From Aquabacterium soli (GTDB lineage Bacteria > Pseudomonadota > Gammaproteobacteria > Burkholderiales > Burkholderiaceae_C): a stretch of DNA of 64,000 nt. Within the stretch, counting starts at the first letter, position 1. Each line of letters starts with the position of its first letter. Below, one piece after another: positions 1-9,323 of this stretch. The stretch spans positions 124,001 to 188,000 of the forward strand of contig NZ_RSED01000005.1 in assembly GCF_003933735.1 (NCBI RefSeq), read 5' to 3'. Both the position numbers and the translations under genes were made by a program. Under the pieces are notes generated by a model. It was not told the DNA's origin. It did not search any database and saw nothing but the letters and a program-made list of their open reading frames with translations.

Positions 1-141
1 CCACCCGATGTCGGGCACTACATGCATGAACACATGCCCGGCAGCGCCCTGCAGGTGCTGCCCGAGGCGGGACACTGCCCGCACCTGAGCCATCCAGACG
101 ACACCATCACCGCCATCCGCGACCATCTGCTGGTGCATTGA
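1..141 (+). CDS. C-terminal end of an RsbQ-like alpha/beta hydrolase (partial)
   Basis: Only the last 46 codons are in the window, in frame 1, ending with TGA at 139-141. The peptide contains EAGHCPHLSHPDDTI, which matches the end of RsbQ-type alpha/beta hydrolases, where the His in the GHCPH stretch is the catalytic histidine. The nucleophile serine and acid lie upstream, outside the window. It is followed 45 bp later by a PAS-containing sensor kinase on the same strand. RsbQ-type hydrolases are often paired with PAS sensors (RsbP in Bacillus), for which they are thought to supply a small hydrophobic ligand, so a shared signalling role is inferred. The family call rests on a short tail only. 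Confidence 0.65.
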   Translation, partial: PPDVGHYMHEHMPGSALQVLPEAGHCPHLSHPDDTITAIRDHLLVH

Positions 142-186
142 GCCGCCCAGGCGGCATCCGGGCCCAAGAGCCCCAGGGGGAGGACC

Positions 187-2151
187 ATGAGCTGTCTCCA
201 GGAGATGCTGATGACGATGCACGAGGTGCCCTGCGGGGCACTGGCCCTGCTGGACGACGGACGCATCCTGGCGGCGAACCGCGCCATGGTGGAGATGATG
301 GGCGGCGAGCGGGCCGACCTGGCCGGGCGCCATGTCGATGAGCTGCTGCCGCCGGCCTCGCGCCTGCTGTTCCACACCTACCTGTTTCCCTTGCTCAAGC
401 TGCAGGGCCACGTCGACGAGATCGCCCTGCCCATGCGCACCGTCGACGGCCATGGCATCGACACCCTGGTCAACGTGTCGCGCGTGGTCGAATCCGACGG
501 GCGCGCCGTGGTGCGCTGCGCCGTGTTCCGTCTGCGCGAGCAGCGCCGCCTCGAAGACCAACTGCTGCACGCCAAGCGCGCGGCCGAGCAGGTGCCCGGC
601 CTGCTGTTCCATCTGCGGCGAGAACCCGATGGCGAGCTGCGCTTTCGGTACGCCAGCGATGCGCTGCGGGGCTTGTTCGGGGTGGCCCCGCGCGAGGCCG
701 CGGCCAGTGCCAACCATGTGCTGGCCACCATCCATGCCGACGACATCCAGGCCGTGCTGATGGCCCTGCAGCAGTCGGCCGACCGGCTGGAGCCCTGGCA
801 CATGGAGTACCGCGTCAGCCTGCCGGGTGGGGTGCAGTGGCGCGAGACCCATGCCACGCCGCAGCTCGACAGCGATGGCGGCATCTCGTGGCATGGCTAC
901 ACCTTCGATGCGACCGAGCGCAAGACCATGGAGGCCGTGCGCCGTGACAAGGATGCGGCCGAGCGCGCCAGCCGGGCGAAAAGCGAGTTCCTGGCCCGCG
1001 TGAGCCACGAGTTGCGCACGCCGCTCAACGGCATCCTGGGTTTTGCGCAGATCCTGCTGATGGACCCGCGTGCGCCGCTGGATGAATCCCAGCGCCGACG
1101 TGCCCTGTGCATCGAATCCGCCGGCCAGGCGCTGCTGGGGCTGATCAACGAGGTGCTGGACATCGCCCGCATCGAGGCGGGTGGCGTGCGCGTGGACATG
1201 GGCGACGTGGACGTGGCGGCGGTGGTGCGCGAGGTGTCTGCGCTGATCGAGCCGATGGCCGCGCGCCGCGGCGTGACGGTGCAGCTGGACGTGGCGGCGG
1301 AGTGCGTGGCCCGGGCCGATCCCCAGCGCCTGGCCCAGGTGCTGACCAACCTGCTGAGCAATGCGATCAAGTACGGGCCGCAAGGCGGGCTGGTGCGGGT
1401 GTACGCGGCGGCCGAGGGGCCTTGGACACGGTTGATGGTGAGCGACCAGGGGCCGGGCCTGAGCCCCGAGCAGCAGACTCAGCTGTTCCAGCCCTTCAAC
1501 CGCCTGGGCGCCGAGCGCACGCAGACCGAAGGCCACGGCCTGGGCCTGGTGATCACGCGCGGCCTGGTCGAGCTGATGGGCGGGCGCATGCTGGTCAACA
1601 GCACGCCGGGGCAGGGGGCCTGTTTCGGCCTGCTGCTGCGCGCCGGCACGCCGGGTCTGGCCGCCGACCCGCTGGCCGGTGGCGCGCGCCTGCAGCCTTT
1701 GGTGCTCGAAGCGGCGGATGACCTGCCCGAGGCCCGCGTGCTGTACGTGGAAGACAACCCCATGAATGCCGAGCTGATGGTCTCGCTGTTCGCACTGCGG
1801 CCCAGCTACCGCCTGCTGGTGGTGGACACGGCCTGCCGCGCGCTGTCCGTGGCGCGCGATTTCCAGCCCGATCTGCTGCTGCTGGACATGCAGCTGCCCG
1901 ACATGGATGGGCGCCAGCTGCTCGACAGCCTGCGGCAGTTGCTGGACGATCCGGCCCCCGGCAAGCCGGCCTGGTCGCGGGTGCCGGCCGTGGCCGTGTC
2001 GGCCGATGCCGTGGCCGAGCATGTGGCGCAGGCCCGGGGCGCCGGCTTCGCGGATTACTGGACCAAGCCCCTGGACCTGCCGCAGGTGCTGCCCGGCCTG
2101 GACGGTCTGTTGCGCCGCAGCCGGGCGGCTAGCGGCACAATGGCGGTCTGA
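187..2151 (+). CDS. Cytoplasmic PAS hybrid sensor histidine kinase / response regulator
   Basis: A 654-residue soluble hybrid kinase; I see no signal peptide or membrane segment. Order of parts: an N-terminal PAS domain (about 10-115), a second PAS/PAC-like domain (about 130-245, ending GYTFDATERK), and a short coiled linker. Then HisKA with the phospho-acceptor motif RVSHELRTPLNG (His274), HATPase_c with NLLSNAIKYG, DQGPGLS and GHGLGLVI (about 388-485), and a C-terminal receiver domain (about 516-645). The receiver has acidic pocket E522/D523, phospho-acceptor D567 in LLLLDMQLPDMDG, and K627. The ATG has a purine-rich GGGGGAGG just upstream. It would sense a cytoplasmic signal and phosphorylate its own receiver; the output partner is not in the window. 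The preceding RsbQ-like hydrolase suggests ligand supply to the PAS domain, which is inference. Confidence 0.9.
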   Translation: MSCLQEMLMTMHEVPCGALALLDDGRILAANRAMVEMMGGERADLAGRHVDELLPPASRLLFHTYLFPLLKLQGHVDEIALPMRTVDGHGIDTLVNVSRVVESDGRAVVRCAVFRLREQRRLEDQLLHAKRAAEQVPGLLFHLRREPDGELRFRYASDALRGLFGVAPREAAASANHVLATIHADDIQAVLMALQQSADRLEPWHMEYRVSLPGGVQWRETHATPQLDSDGGISWHGYTFDATERKTMEAVRRDKDAAERASRAKSEFLARVSHELRTPLNGILGFAQILLMDPRAPLDESQRRRALCIESAGQALLGLINEVLDIARIEAGGVRVDMGDVDVAAVVREVSALIEPMAARRGVTVQLDVAAECVARADPQRLAQVLTNLLSNAIKYGPQGGLVRVYAAAEGPWTRLMVSDQGPGLSPEQQTQLFQPFNRLGAERTQTEGHGLGLVITRGLVELMGGRMLVNSTPGQGACFGLLLRAGTPGLAADPLAGGARLQPLVLEAADDLPEARVLYVEDNPMNAELMVSLFALRPSYRLLVVDTACRALSVARDFQPDLLLLDMQLPDMDGRQLLDSLRQLLDDPAPGKPAWSRVPAVAVSADAVAEHVAQARGAGFADYWTKPLDLPQVLPGLDGLLRRSRAASGTMAV

Positions 2152-2241
2152 GCGCCCTGGTGCGCCGGCCCTGGCGCAGGCATTGCGCGGGCCGGCCGCG
2201 GCCGGGGCGGGCCGTCCATCCGATTTTTCCGCCGCGCCGAC

Positions 2242-3150
2242 ATGACTTCCGCCCTGCACACCTCCAGCCTGCAATCCCTGCCCCTGCTTGCCCGCGGCAA
2301 GGTGCGCGACAACTACGCCGTCGGCCACGACCGCATCCTGATGGTGGCCTCCGACCGCATCAGCGCCTTCGACGTGATCATGGGCGAGCCCATCCCGGGC
2401 AAGGGCGCGCTGCTGACGAAGATGGCGCTGTTCTGGTTCGAGCTGCTGAAGGATGTCGCCCCCAACCACCTGACCGGGGACGACCCTGTCAGCGCGGTCA
2501 AGCCCGAGGAGCGCGCCCAGGTCGAGGGCCGCGCCATGCTGGTCAAGAAGCTCAAGCCCCTGCCCGTCGAGGCCGTGGTGCGCGGCTACCTGGCCGGCAG
2601 CGGCTGGAAGGAGTACCAGCACAACGGCGAGGTCTGTGGCGTGAAGCTGCCGGCCGGCCTGCAGAACGCCAGCAAGCTGCCCGAGCCCATCTTCACCCCG
2701 GCCACCAAGGCCGACGTGGGCGACCACGACGAGAACATCAGCTACGACAAGATGGTCGAGATCATCGGTGCCGATCTGGCCGAGCAGGTGCGTGCGCTGG
2801 CCATCAAGCTGTACAAGACGGCCGCCGACTACGCGCTGACCAAGGGCATCATCATCGCGGACACCAAGTTCGAGTTCGGCCTGGACGAGCAGGGCACCCT
2901 GACCGTGATGGACGAGGTGCTGACGCCCGATTCATCGCGCTTCTGGCCGGTGGAGGGCTACGAGGCCGCCTTCAAGGCCGGCGCCAACCCGCCCAGCTAC
3001 GACAAGCAGTTCGTGCGCGACTGGCTGGAACAGGCCACCGTGAACGGCCAGCCCTGGGACAAGACCGCGCCTTCGCCGGCCCTGCCCCAGGATGTGATCG
3101 AGAAGACGGCGGCCAAGTACCAGGAAGCGCTCACGCGCCTGCTGGGCTGA
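2242..3150 (+). CDS. purC: Phosphoribosylaminoimidazole-succinocarboxamide synthase PurC
   Basis: A 302-residue SAICAR synthetase, catalysing the ATP-dependent joining of aspartate to CAIR in de novo purine synthesis in the cytosol. The sequence shows the family landmarks in order: [14 protein letters not shown] near the N-terminus, [13 protein letters not shown] (about residues 34-46), [14 protein letters not shown] (about 112-125), and [17 protein letters not shown] (about 217-233). It belongs to the longer (~300 aa) version usual in proteobacteria and yeast rather than the ~240 aa form. The last 20 bp overlap the 3' end of the convergent engB gene. Confidence 0.97.
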   Translation: MTSALHTSSLQSLPLLARGKVRDNYAVGHDRILMVASDRISAFDVIMGEPIPGKGALLTKMALFWFELLKDVAPNHLTGDDPVSAVKPEERAQVEGRAMLVKKLKPLPVEAVVRGYLAGSGWKEYQHNGEVCGVKLPAGLQNASKLPEPIFTPATKADVGDHDENISYDKMVEIIGADLAEQVRALAIKLYKTAADYALTKGIIIADTKFEFGLDEQGTLTVMDEVLTPDSSRFWPVEGYEAAFKAGANPPSYDKQFVRDWLEQATVNGQPWDKTAPSPALPQDVIEKTAAKYQEALTRLLG

Positions 3151-3994
3151 CCTCGTCGTCCGGGCCGTCGCCGTTGTCGGCGGCGCCTCCGTCGCCATAG
3201 GGGCCCTCAGCGTCCCGCTCGGCGGCGGCCTGACGGTGTGCGGCGGCCAGGGCCTGGGCCAGCTCCGGCGGCGCGGCCCAGCTCTTCAGGATCTCGGCCA
3301 CATCGGCCACGCCGACCTTCTTGAGCGCCGAGAACAGCGTGACGCTGATGTCCGATTCTTCGGTGCTCAGCTCGCCCAGCACCTCTTGTGCCTGGCGCAG
3401 GGCCTCGGTCGATTCCTTGCGGTTGAGCTTGTCGGCCTTGGTCAGCAGCACCAGCAGCTTGACCTCGCCGTTGCGCACGCGCGGCGCCACGAACTCCAGC
3501 AGTTGCCTGTCCAGCTCGGTGAAGCCGTGGCGCGAGTCGATCATCTGCACCACGCCGGACAGGCTGCGGCGGATCTCCAGGTAATTGGCCATCACCTGCT
3601 GCCAGCGGATCTTGGCCGCGCGCTCGACCGCGGCATAGCCGTAGCCGGGCAGGTCGGCCCAGAGCATGTCGGCCGCGTCCATGGACCCGACCCGGAACAG
3701 GTTGATGTGCTGGGTGCGCCCGGGCTTCTTGGAGGCGTAGGCCAGCTGGCGCTGCTGGGCCAGGGTGTTGATGGCGGTGGACTTGCCCGCGTTGGAGCGG
3801 CCCACGAAGGCCACTTCCGGCAGCTCGTTGAACGGCAGCTGGTCGATCTTGGCGGCCGTGATGTAGAAACGGGCGCTGTGAGCCCAGGCCAGGGCGAGCT
3901 CGCCAGGGGTGGCCGGGCCCCTGCGCGGGGCCTGTGGTGTCTTGTGGACGGGACGCGGTGCGCGCTTGGAGGCCGGATGGGATGCTCGATTCAT
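3131..3994 (-). CDS. engB: Ribosome-biogenesis GTPase EngB/YsxC (YihA)
   Basis: A 287-residue TrmE-Era-EngA-EngB-Septin family GTPase needed for assembly of the 50S ribosomal subunit. Motifs: G1 GRSNAGKST (65-73), G3 DLPGYGY (from D114), G4 TKAD (185-188). The N-terminal 35 residues are basic and the C-terminal ~30 residues form an acidic, low-complexity tail. The frame is open upstream to 4030, but the ATG at 3994 is preferred because the upstream part reads into the probable promoter of the divergent cytochrome gene. The stop lies inside the end of purC (20 bp convergent overlap). The divergent pairing with a cytochrome c4-like gene and ccsBA is common in Betaproteobacteria. Confidence 0.95.
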   Translation of the reverse strand: MNRASHPASKRAPRPVHKTPQAPRRGPATPGELALAWAHSARFYITAAKIDQLPFNELPEVAFVGRSNAGKSTAINTLAQQRQLAYASKKPGRTQHINLFRVGSMDAADMLWADLPGYGYAAVERAAKIRWQQVMANYLEIRRSLSGVVQMIDSRHGFTELDRQLLEFVAPRVRNGEVKLLVLLTKADKLNRKESTEALRQAQEVLGELSTEESDISVTLFSALKKVGVADVAEILKSWAAPPELAQALAAAHRQAAAERDAEGPYGDGGAADNGDGPDDEVSPAGA

Positions 3995-4003
3995 GGGACA
4001 TTG

Positions 4004-4029
4004 TAGAATCCCTCGAAGCGGTGTTGACA
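4004..4029 (+). promoter_or_regulatory. Possible promoter elements upstream of the cytochrome c gene
   Basis: Two good single hexamers lie here: TAGAAT (4004-4009), resembling a -10 box, and TTGACA (4024-4029), a perfect -35 box. Neither has an obvious well-spaced partner, so the exact promoter is unresolved. The region sits between the divergent engB and cytochrome genes, where a promoter is expected. Confidence 0.3.
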
Positions 4030-4065
4030 TTCCTCAATGCCCCGATCACCCCCACTGATCAAATC

Positions 4066-4698
4066 ATGCTCATGCGCTTTACTCCCCTGATTGCCGCAGT
4101 TGCCATGACCGCCACCCTGTCGGGGCTGGCATACGCCGCTGAAACACCCAAGGCCGCCAAGCCCGACCTGGCCGCTGGCGAAGCCAAGGCCACCCAGGTG
4201 TGCGCCGCCTGCCATTCGGCAGATGGCTCCCGGGGCCTGGCCGCCAACCCGATCCTGCAGGGCCAGCACCCGCAGTACCTGGCCAAGCAGCTCGAAGACT
4301 TCAAATCCGGCAAACGCAAGAACGCCGTGATGCAGGGCATGGCGGCGCCGCTGAGCGAGGCCGACATCCGCAACGTGGCCGCCTTCTACGCGGGCAAGAA
4401 GGCCAAGGACGGCTTCGCCACCAACAAGGATCTGGTCGGCCTGGGCGAGAAGATCTACCGTGGGGGCATCGCCGCCAAGGGCGTGCCCGCCTGCGCGGGT
4501 TGCCACAGCCCCAACGGAGCCGGCATCCCGGCCCAGTACCCGCGCCTGGGCGGCCAGCACGCCGACTACACCAAGGCACAGCTGACCGGGTTCCGCCAGG
4601 GCGACCGCCACAACAGCGCGCCCATGGTCACGATCTCGGCCAACCTGAGCGACAAGGAAATCACCGCACTGGCCGACTACATCGCCGGCCTGCGCTGA
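4066..4698 (+). CDS. Periplasmic di-heme cytochrome c (cytochrome c4-like)
   Basis: A 210-residue exported cytochrome with two class I heme c domains. The N-terminus MLMRFTPLIAAVAMTATLSG is a signal peptide, with likely cleavage after AYA (about residue 24). Heme-binding motifs are CAACH (46-50) and CAGCH (143-147). The halves repeat each other, including Q-G/Q-H-P-x-Y and G-G-Q-H-A-D-Y before a later Met (AVMQGMA, APMVTIS) that probably provides the sixth iron ligand. Cytochrome c4 shuttles electrons to terminal oxidases. The ATG at 4066 (or 4072) is chosen because it starts directly at the signal peptide; the open frame extends further upstream without coding character. Two System II cytochrome c maturation genes follow. 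Confidence 0.9.
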   Translation: MLMRFTPLIAAVAMTATLSGLAYAAETPKAAKPDLAAGEAKATQVCAACHSADGSRGLAANPILQGQHPQYLAKQLEDFKSGKRKNAVMQGMAAPLSEADIRNVAAFYAGKKAKDGFATNKDLVGLGEKIYRGGIAAKGVPACAGCHSPNGAGIPAQYPRLGGQHADYTKAQLTGFRQGDRHNSAPMVTISANLSDKEITALADYIAGLR

Positions 4699-4899
4699 CC
4701 GACGACCTGGCCGCAGCAGTGGCCGCAGCACCAGGGGGCGGGTGTGCCTCCTTTTAAGGCAACTGGGCAATAACCCGGGGTGCGCGCGCCCACGCCGTGG
4801 GAAACTCCGCCCCGTGTTTTCCCTTGATCCGTCGCATGAACGACGGTCGCGATGGCGGGCACACTCCTACAGTGCCCGCTGTCCCCTTTGCCCCGCCCC
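4699..4899. other. Intergenic region before ccsB with a leader hairpin
   Basis: About 200 bp without a supported gene. It contains a short tandem repeat (TGGCCGCAGCA twice, near 4709-4732) and an 8-bp inverted repeat GCGGGCAC / GTGCCCGC (4855-4862 and 4872-4879), 20 bp before the chosen ccsB start. No uridine tract follows, so it is not a clear terminator; it may be a leader hairpin or chance. Confidence 0.35.
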
Positions 4900-7140
4900 A
4901 TGACCGCCGCTGTTGATTCCCTGCCGCCCCTGCCGGCCCGTTCCGCCCGCGCCGATGCGCTGGAACTGCTGGCCTCGATGCGCTTCGCGATCGCGCTGCT
5001 GACGGTGATCTGCATCGCCTCGGCCATCGGCACGGTGCTGCAGCAAGGCCAGCCCCTGGTCAGCTACGTGGATGCCTTCGGGCCGTACTGGGCCGAGGTG
5101 TTCGGCGCGCTGGGGCTGTTCCACATCTACAGCTCGCCGTGGTTCCTGGTGATCCTGGCCTTCCTGGTGGTGTCGACCAGCCTGTGCATCGCGCGCAATG
5201 TGCCCAAGATCCTGGCCGACCTGCGCACCTACAAGGAAGGCGTGCGCGTGAAGGCGCTGGACGCCTTCCACCACAAGGCGCATGGCGCGGTCGAAGGTGA
5301 GCCCGCCGCTGTGCGGGATCAGGTGCTGGCGCTGCTGGCCGGCCTGGGCTGGCAGGTCAAGACGCAGGACCGCCTGGGCGGCACGGGCGCCGGTGATGTG
5401 CCCGGCACCATGATCGCGGCGCGTCAGGGGCGGGCCAACAAGCTGGGCTACATCGCCGCGCACTCGGCCATCGTGCTGGTGTGCCTGGGTGGCCTGTTCG
5501 ATGGCGAGATGGTCACCAAGACCCAGGCCTGGTGGCAGGGCCTGGAGCCCTTCAAGAGCGGCAACCCCGGCCCGCGCAACAGCCTGGGCGTGGACAACCC
5601 GGCCTACCGGGCGCAGTTGTTCGTGCCTGAAGGCCAGCGCTCGGGTGCGGCCGTGCTGAACCTGGAGCAGGGCATGCTGGTGCAGCCGCTGCCCTTCGAG
5701 GTGGAGCTGCGCAAGTTCATCGTCGAGTACTACGACACCGGCATGCCCAAGCGCTTCGCCAGCGAGATCGTGGTGCATGACCCTCGCGACAAGTCCGTGC
5801 ACGCGGCCACGGTGGAGGTCAACAAGCCCTTCGTCTACGACGGCGTCACGATTTTCCAGTCCAGCTTCGAGGATGGCGGCTCCAGCGTGGAGCTCAAGCC
5901 CTATCCGCTGTATGGCCAGCGCGTGCAGGCCAGCGAGCTGTTCAAGGGCACCGTGGGCGGCGGCTCCCTGGCCGTGCCGCCTTCGCTCAGTCCGCGCGAA
6001 TCGCTGAGTGTGGAGGTCACGGGCCTGCGGCCGATCAATGTGGAAGACCTGGCCCAGGCCGATGGCGCCCGCAGCGACGAGCCCGCCACAGCGGGCGGCG
6101 GATCGACCGATGCGCGTGGCGTGAACTTCCAGGAGCTCGGGCGCCAGTTGGGCTCGGACCACAAGAGCGCGGCCGACCGAAAGCTGACCAACATCGGCCC
6201 CTCCGTGACCTACAAGCTGCGCGATGCCGCCGGCCAGGCGCGTGAGTACCAGAACTACATGGTTCCTGTGAACATCGGTGGCCAGCCGCTGTTCCTGCTG
6301 GGTGTGCGCAGTGCACCGTCGGAGCCCTTCCGCTTCCTGCGCGTGCCCGCCGATGACCAGATGCAGCTGACCGGCTGGCTGCGCCTGCGCGAGGCCCTGG
6401 CCGACCCGGCCATGCGCCAGCAGGCCGTGCAGCGCTTTTCCACGCGCGGCGTGCCCCAGGGCGAGCGCAGCGAGCTGGTGGACCAGCTGGCGCTGTCCTC
6501 GCAGCGGGTGCTGGAGCTGTATGCCGGCGTGCACAACGTGGTAGACCCGGCCCGTGCCGATGGTGCGCCGCCGCCCGAGCCCACCGCAGGCTTTCAGGCC
6601 CTGTCGGATTTTGTGGAGAAGGCCGTGCCCGAGCCCGAACGCGAGCGTGCGTCGGCCACCCTGATCCGCATCCTCAACGGCACCTTGTTCGAGCTGCTCA
6701 ACGTGGTGCGCGAGCACGATGGGCTCAAGCCCCTGTCGCCCGACGAGCCAGCCACCTCGGCCTTCATGACGCAGGCGGTGCTGTCGCTGTCGGATGCGAA
6801 CGCCTACCCGGCGCCGTTCATCCTGCTGCCCTCGAGCTTCGAGCACCGCCAGGCCAGCGTGTTCCAGGTCACGCGCACCCCGGGCCGCAACGTGGTCTAC
6901 CTGGGCTGTGTCTTGCTGATCGTGGGCGTGTTCTCCATGCTGTATGTGCGCGAGCGCCGCGTGTGGGTCTGGGTGCGGGCCGATGAGGCCCAGCCCGGCC
7001 AGACCGCGCTCACGCTGGCGCTGTCGTCCACCCGGCAGACCCTGGACACCGATGCCGAGTTCGAGCGCCTGAGGCAGACTTTGCTGCCCGCGGCCCAGCC
7101 TTCCACGCCGTCCCCGGCCGATCACCGCGAGGTCATCTGA
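4900..7140 (+). CDS. ccsB: System II cytochrome c biogenesis protein CcsB (ResB)
   Basis: A 746-residue inner-membrane protein of the ResB family. With CcsA it exports heme and attaches it to apocytochromes c in the periplasm. Predicted membrane segments: about 21-45, 68-97, one around the AHSAIVLVCLGG stretch near residue 190, and a C-terminal one in NVVYLGCVLLIVGVFSMLYV. Between the third and fourth lies the large periplasmic domain typical of CcsB. The ATG at 4900 is preferred over the in-frame 4852 ATG because family members begin shortly before the first membrane segment and the upstream codons overlap a leader hairpin. The ccsA start follows 1 bp after the stop, so the two are co-transcribed. 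Confidence 0.92.
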   Translation: MTAAVDSLPPLPARSARADALELLASMRFAIALLTVICIASAIGTVLQQGQPLVSYVDAFGPYWAEVFGALGLFHIYSSPWFLVILAFLVVSTSLCIARNVPKILADLRTYKEGVRVKALDAFHHKAHGAVEGEPAAVRDQVLALLAGLGWQVKTQDRLGGTGAGDVPGTMIAARQGRANKLGYIAAHSAIVLVCLGGLFDGEMVTKTQAWWQGLEPFKSGNPGPRNSLGVDNPAYRAQLFVPEGQRSGAAVLNLEQGMLVQPLPFEVELRKFIVEYYDTGMPKRFASEIVVHDPRDKSVHAATVEVNKPFVYDGVTIFQSSFEDGGSSVELKPYPLYGQRVQASELFKGTVGGGSLAVPPSLSPRESLSVEVTGLRPINVEDLAQADGARSDEPATAGGGSTDARGVNFQELGRQLGSDHKSAADRKLTNIGPSVTYKLRDAAGQAREYQNYMVPVNIGGQPLFLLGVRSAPSEPFRFLRVPADDQMQLTGWLRLREALADPAMRQQAVQRFSTRGVPQGERSELVDQLALSSQRVLELYAGVHNVVDPARADGAPPPEPTAGFQALSDFVEKAVPEPERERASATLIRILNGTLFELLNVVREHDGLKPLSPDEPATSAFMTQAVLSLSDANAYPAPFILLPSSFEHRQASVFQVTRTPGRNVVYLGCVLLIVGVFSMLYVRERRVWVWVRADEAQPGQTALTLALSSTRQTLDTDAEFERLRQTLLPAAQPSTPSPADHREVI

Positions 7141-7141
7141 C

Positions 7142-8500
7142 ATGACAACGACCGCCCACCGCCTGCCCGCCGCGCCCGCCCCCACGCGGCGCACCGCCTT
7201 CGACTGGGTCTTTGCCGCCCTGGTGCTGCTGGGGGCTGTCTGGGGATTCCAGCGCTATGGCGCCTCGATGGACGTCTACGAGAAGGGCATCGCGGCCTGT
7301 GCGGTGCCGGCGGCCATCGCGCTGGGCTGGTTCTGGGCGCCGCTGCGCCCCCTGATGCTGCTGGTGGCGCTGACCTCGGGCGCGGCCATGGCGCTGTACC
7401 TGCGGGCCACAGATGATTTCGGCGTCGACCTGGCCCAGGGCGAGCAGGTGTTCTGGCTCAAGTACATGCTGTCCAGCCAGAGCGCCATTTTGTGGATGAG
7501 CCTGCTGTTGTTCATGAGCACGGCCTTCTACTGGTCCGGCCTGGTGCTGCGCCGCGACACGCCCACCTTGCTGGGCAGCAAGCTGGCCTGGGCCGGGGTG
7601 TTCATGGCCCTGGTGGGGACGCTGGTGCGCTGGTTCGAGAGCCACCAGATCGCACCCGACATCGGCCACATCCCGGTGAGCAACCTGTACGAGGTGTTCG
7701 TGCTGTTCTCGTGGATGACCACGCTGTTCTGGCTGTACTACGAAGACCGCTACCGCAAGGCCGGCCAGCCGCTGGGCGGCCTGGGTGCCTTCGTGATGCT
7801 GGTGGTCAGCGCGGCCGTGGGCTTCCTGCTCTGGTATGCGCTGACACGCAACGCCCATGAGATCCAGCCCCTGGTGCCTGCGCTGCAGAGCTGGTGGATG
7901 AAGATCCACGTGCCGGCCAACTTCGTGGGCTATGGCACCTTCGCCCTCGCGGCCATGGTGGCCCTGGCCTACCTGCTCAAGACCGCCACGCCGCGCGCGC
8001 TGTGGGTGGGCCTGGTGGGCGTGCCGGGCGTGCTGATCGCGCTGCCGCTGCTGGGCTTTGCGCTGCTGGGCGATCTGCAGCCCGACACCTTCGGCGCGGT
8101 GGCCAAGAGCCTGCGCATGATCGGCGTGCTGCTGGCCTTCTTCATCGTGGTGATCGCCGCGCGCGGCTGGATCAACCCCCGCACGCCGAGCCCCGAGGTG
8201 GCCGACGACGTGATGTACAAGGCCATCGCCGTGGGCTTCGCCTTCTTCACCATCGCCACCATCCTGGGCGCCTTCTGGGCCGCCGAGGCCTGGGGCGGCT
8301 ACTGGAGCTGGGACCCGAAAGAGACCTGGGCCCTGATCGTCTGGCTGAACTACGCCGCCTGGCTGCACATGCGCCTGATGAAAGGCCTGCGCGGCACCTT
8401 CGCGGCCTGGTGGTCGCTGGTGGGCCTGGTGGTGACCACCTTCGCCTTCCTGGGCGTGAACATGTTCCTGTCGGGCCTGCACAGCTACGGGCAGCTCTGA
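7142..8500 (+). CDS. ccsA: System II cytochrome c biogenesis protein CcsA (ResC)
   Basis: A 452-residue polytopic membrane protein of the heme-handling protein family. It carries the tryptophan-rich WWD signature WGGYWSWDPKET (384-395), which presents heme on the periplasmic face. Conserved histidines flanking it (for example in the AAWLH stretch after the motif and near the PVSNLYEVF segment) are candidate heme ligands. Many hydrophobic segments span the protein. It begins 1 bp after ccsB and ends 3 bp before the Crp/Fnr-type regulator, so the three probably form one operon. Together with CcsB it forms the cytochrome c synthase serving the di-heme cytochromes on either side. Confidence 0.95.
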   Translation: MTTTAHRLPAAPAPTRRTAFDWVFAALVLLGAVWGFQRYGASMDVYEKGIAACAVPAAIALGWFWAPLRPLMLLVALTSGAAMALYLRATDDFGVDLAQGEQVFWLKYMLSSQSAILWMSLLLFMSTAFYWSGLVLRRDTPTLLGSKLAWAGVFMALVGTLVRWFESHQIAPDIGHIPVSNLYEVFVLFSWMTTLFWLYYEDRYRKAGQPLGGLGAFVMLVVSAAVGFLLWYALTRNAHEIQPLVPALQSWWMKIHVPANFVGYGTFALAAMVALAYLLKTATPRALWVGLVGVPGVLIALPLLGFALLGDLQPDTFGAVAKSLRMIGVLLAFFIVVIAARGWINPRTPSPEVADDVMYKAIAVGFAFFTIATILGAFWAAEAWGGYWSWDPKETWALIVWLNYAAWLHMRLMKGLRGTFAAWWSLVGLVVTTFAFLGVNMFLSGLHSYGQL

Positions 8501-8503
8501 GGT

Positions 8504-9274
8504 GTGCCAGCCTTGAACGACCTCGCCCCTTCATCCTGGATCACGCCTGAAGTGCGCGCCCTGCTGCGCAAGGACCCGTGGTTCGGCAGCCTGCCGCCCG
8601 AGCTGGAAACCGCCTTGCTGCAACTGGCCACGCCGCGCCGCCTGCGTTCGGGCGAGGCCCTGTTCCTGCGCGGCAGCCCACCTGACGGGCTGTACGCGGT
8701 GCTGGAAGGCTCGCTGCGCATCTCGGGCGTGACCGAGGCCGGCAAGGAAGCCATCCTGGCCATGGCCGAGCCGCCCAGCTGGATCGGCGAGATCGCGCTG
8801 TTCGACAACCTGCCGCGCACGCACAACGTGGTGGCCGAAGGCGCCACGCGCCTGCTGCACGTGCCGCTGGCCAGCCTGCACGAGCTGCTGGCGCGGGTGC
8901 CGCTGTTCTGGCGCGAGTTCGGCGTGTTGATGGCGCTCAAGCTGCGCCTGGCCTTCATCGGCATGGAAGACCTGGCGCTGCTGCCCGCCGAGGGCCGCCT
9001 GGCGCGGCGCCTGCTGCTGCTGGCGCAGACCTCGACGCTGACGCATGAAGGGCCCTGCGTGGTGCCCATCAGCCAGTCGCAGCTGGGTATGATGCTGTCG
9101 CTGTCGCGCCAGACCACCAACCAGGTGCTGCAGGGCTTGCAGGACCAGGGCGTGCTGCAGGTGGCCTACGGCCGCATCGAGGTGCTGGACATGGACAAGC
9201 TGATGAGCGTGGCCGGCCTGTCGAGCACCGAAAAGCGCATCCTGGGGCAGATGCAACCCGTGGCGCGTTCCTGA
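8504..9274 (+). CDS. Crp/Fnr-family transcriptional regulator
   Basis: A 256-residue regulator with an N-terminal cyclic-nucleotide-binding-like beta-barrel (about 35-150, FLRGSPPDGLYAVLEGSLR and WIGEIALFDNLPRTHNVVAE) and a C-terminal Crp-type winged helix (about 175-245, SQSQLGMMLSLSRQTTNQVL). I see no cysteine cluster, so it is unlikely to be an FNR-type iron-sulfur oxygen sensor. The effector is unknown. The likely start is GTG at 8504 (an in-frame TTG at 8513 is possible), 3 bp after ccsA. A 7-4-7 inverted repeat lies 50 bp past its stop and ahead of the next gene, and could be a site for this protein. Confidence 0.88.
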   Translation: MPALNDLAPSSWITPEVRALLRKDPWFGSLPPELETALLQLATPRRLRSGEALFLRGSPPDGLYAVLEGSLRISGVTEAGKEAILAMAEPPSWIGEIALFDNLPRTHNVVAEGATRLLHVPLASLHELLARVPLFWREFGVLMALKLRLAFIGMEDLALLPAEGRLARRLLLLAQTSTLTHEGPCVVPISQSQLGMMLSLSRQTTNQVLQGLQDQGVLQVAYGRIEVLDMDKLMSVAGLSSTEKRILGQMQPVARS

Positions 9275-9323
9275 CGGCTGCTGCGCGCACCCACGGGTCC
9301 ACCCTCTGAGGTGTTTCCCTGGT

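Noticed and set aside
4867-8482. Long minus-strand frames opposite ccsB and ccsA
   Set aside because: The plus strand encodes clear System II proteins with WWD motif and membrane segments; the antisense products are low-complexity.
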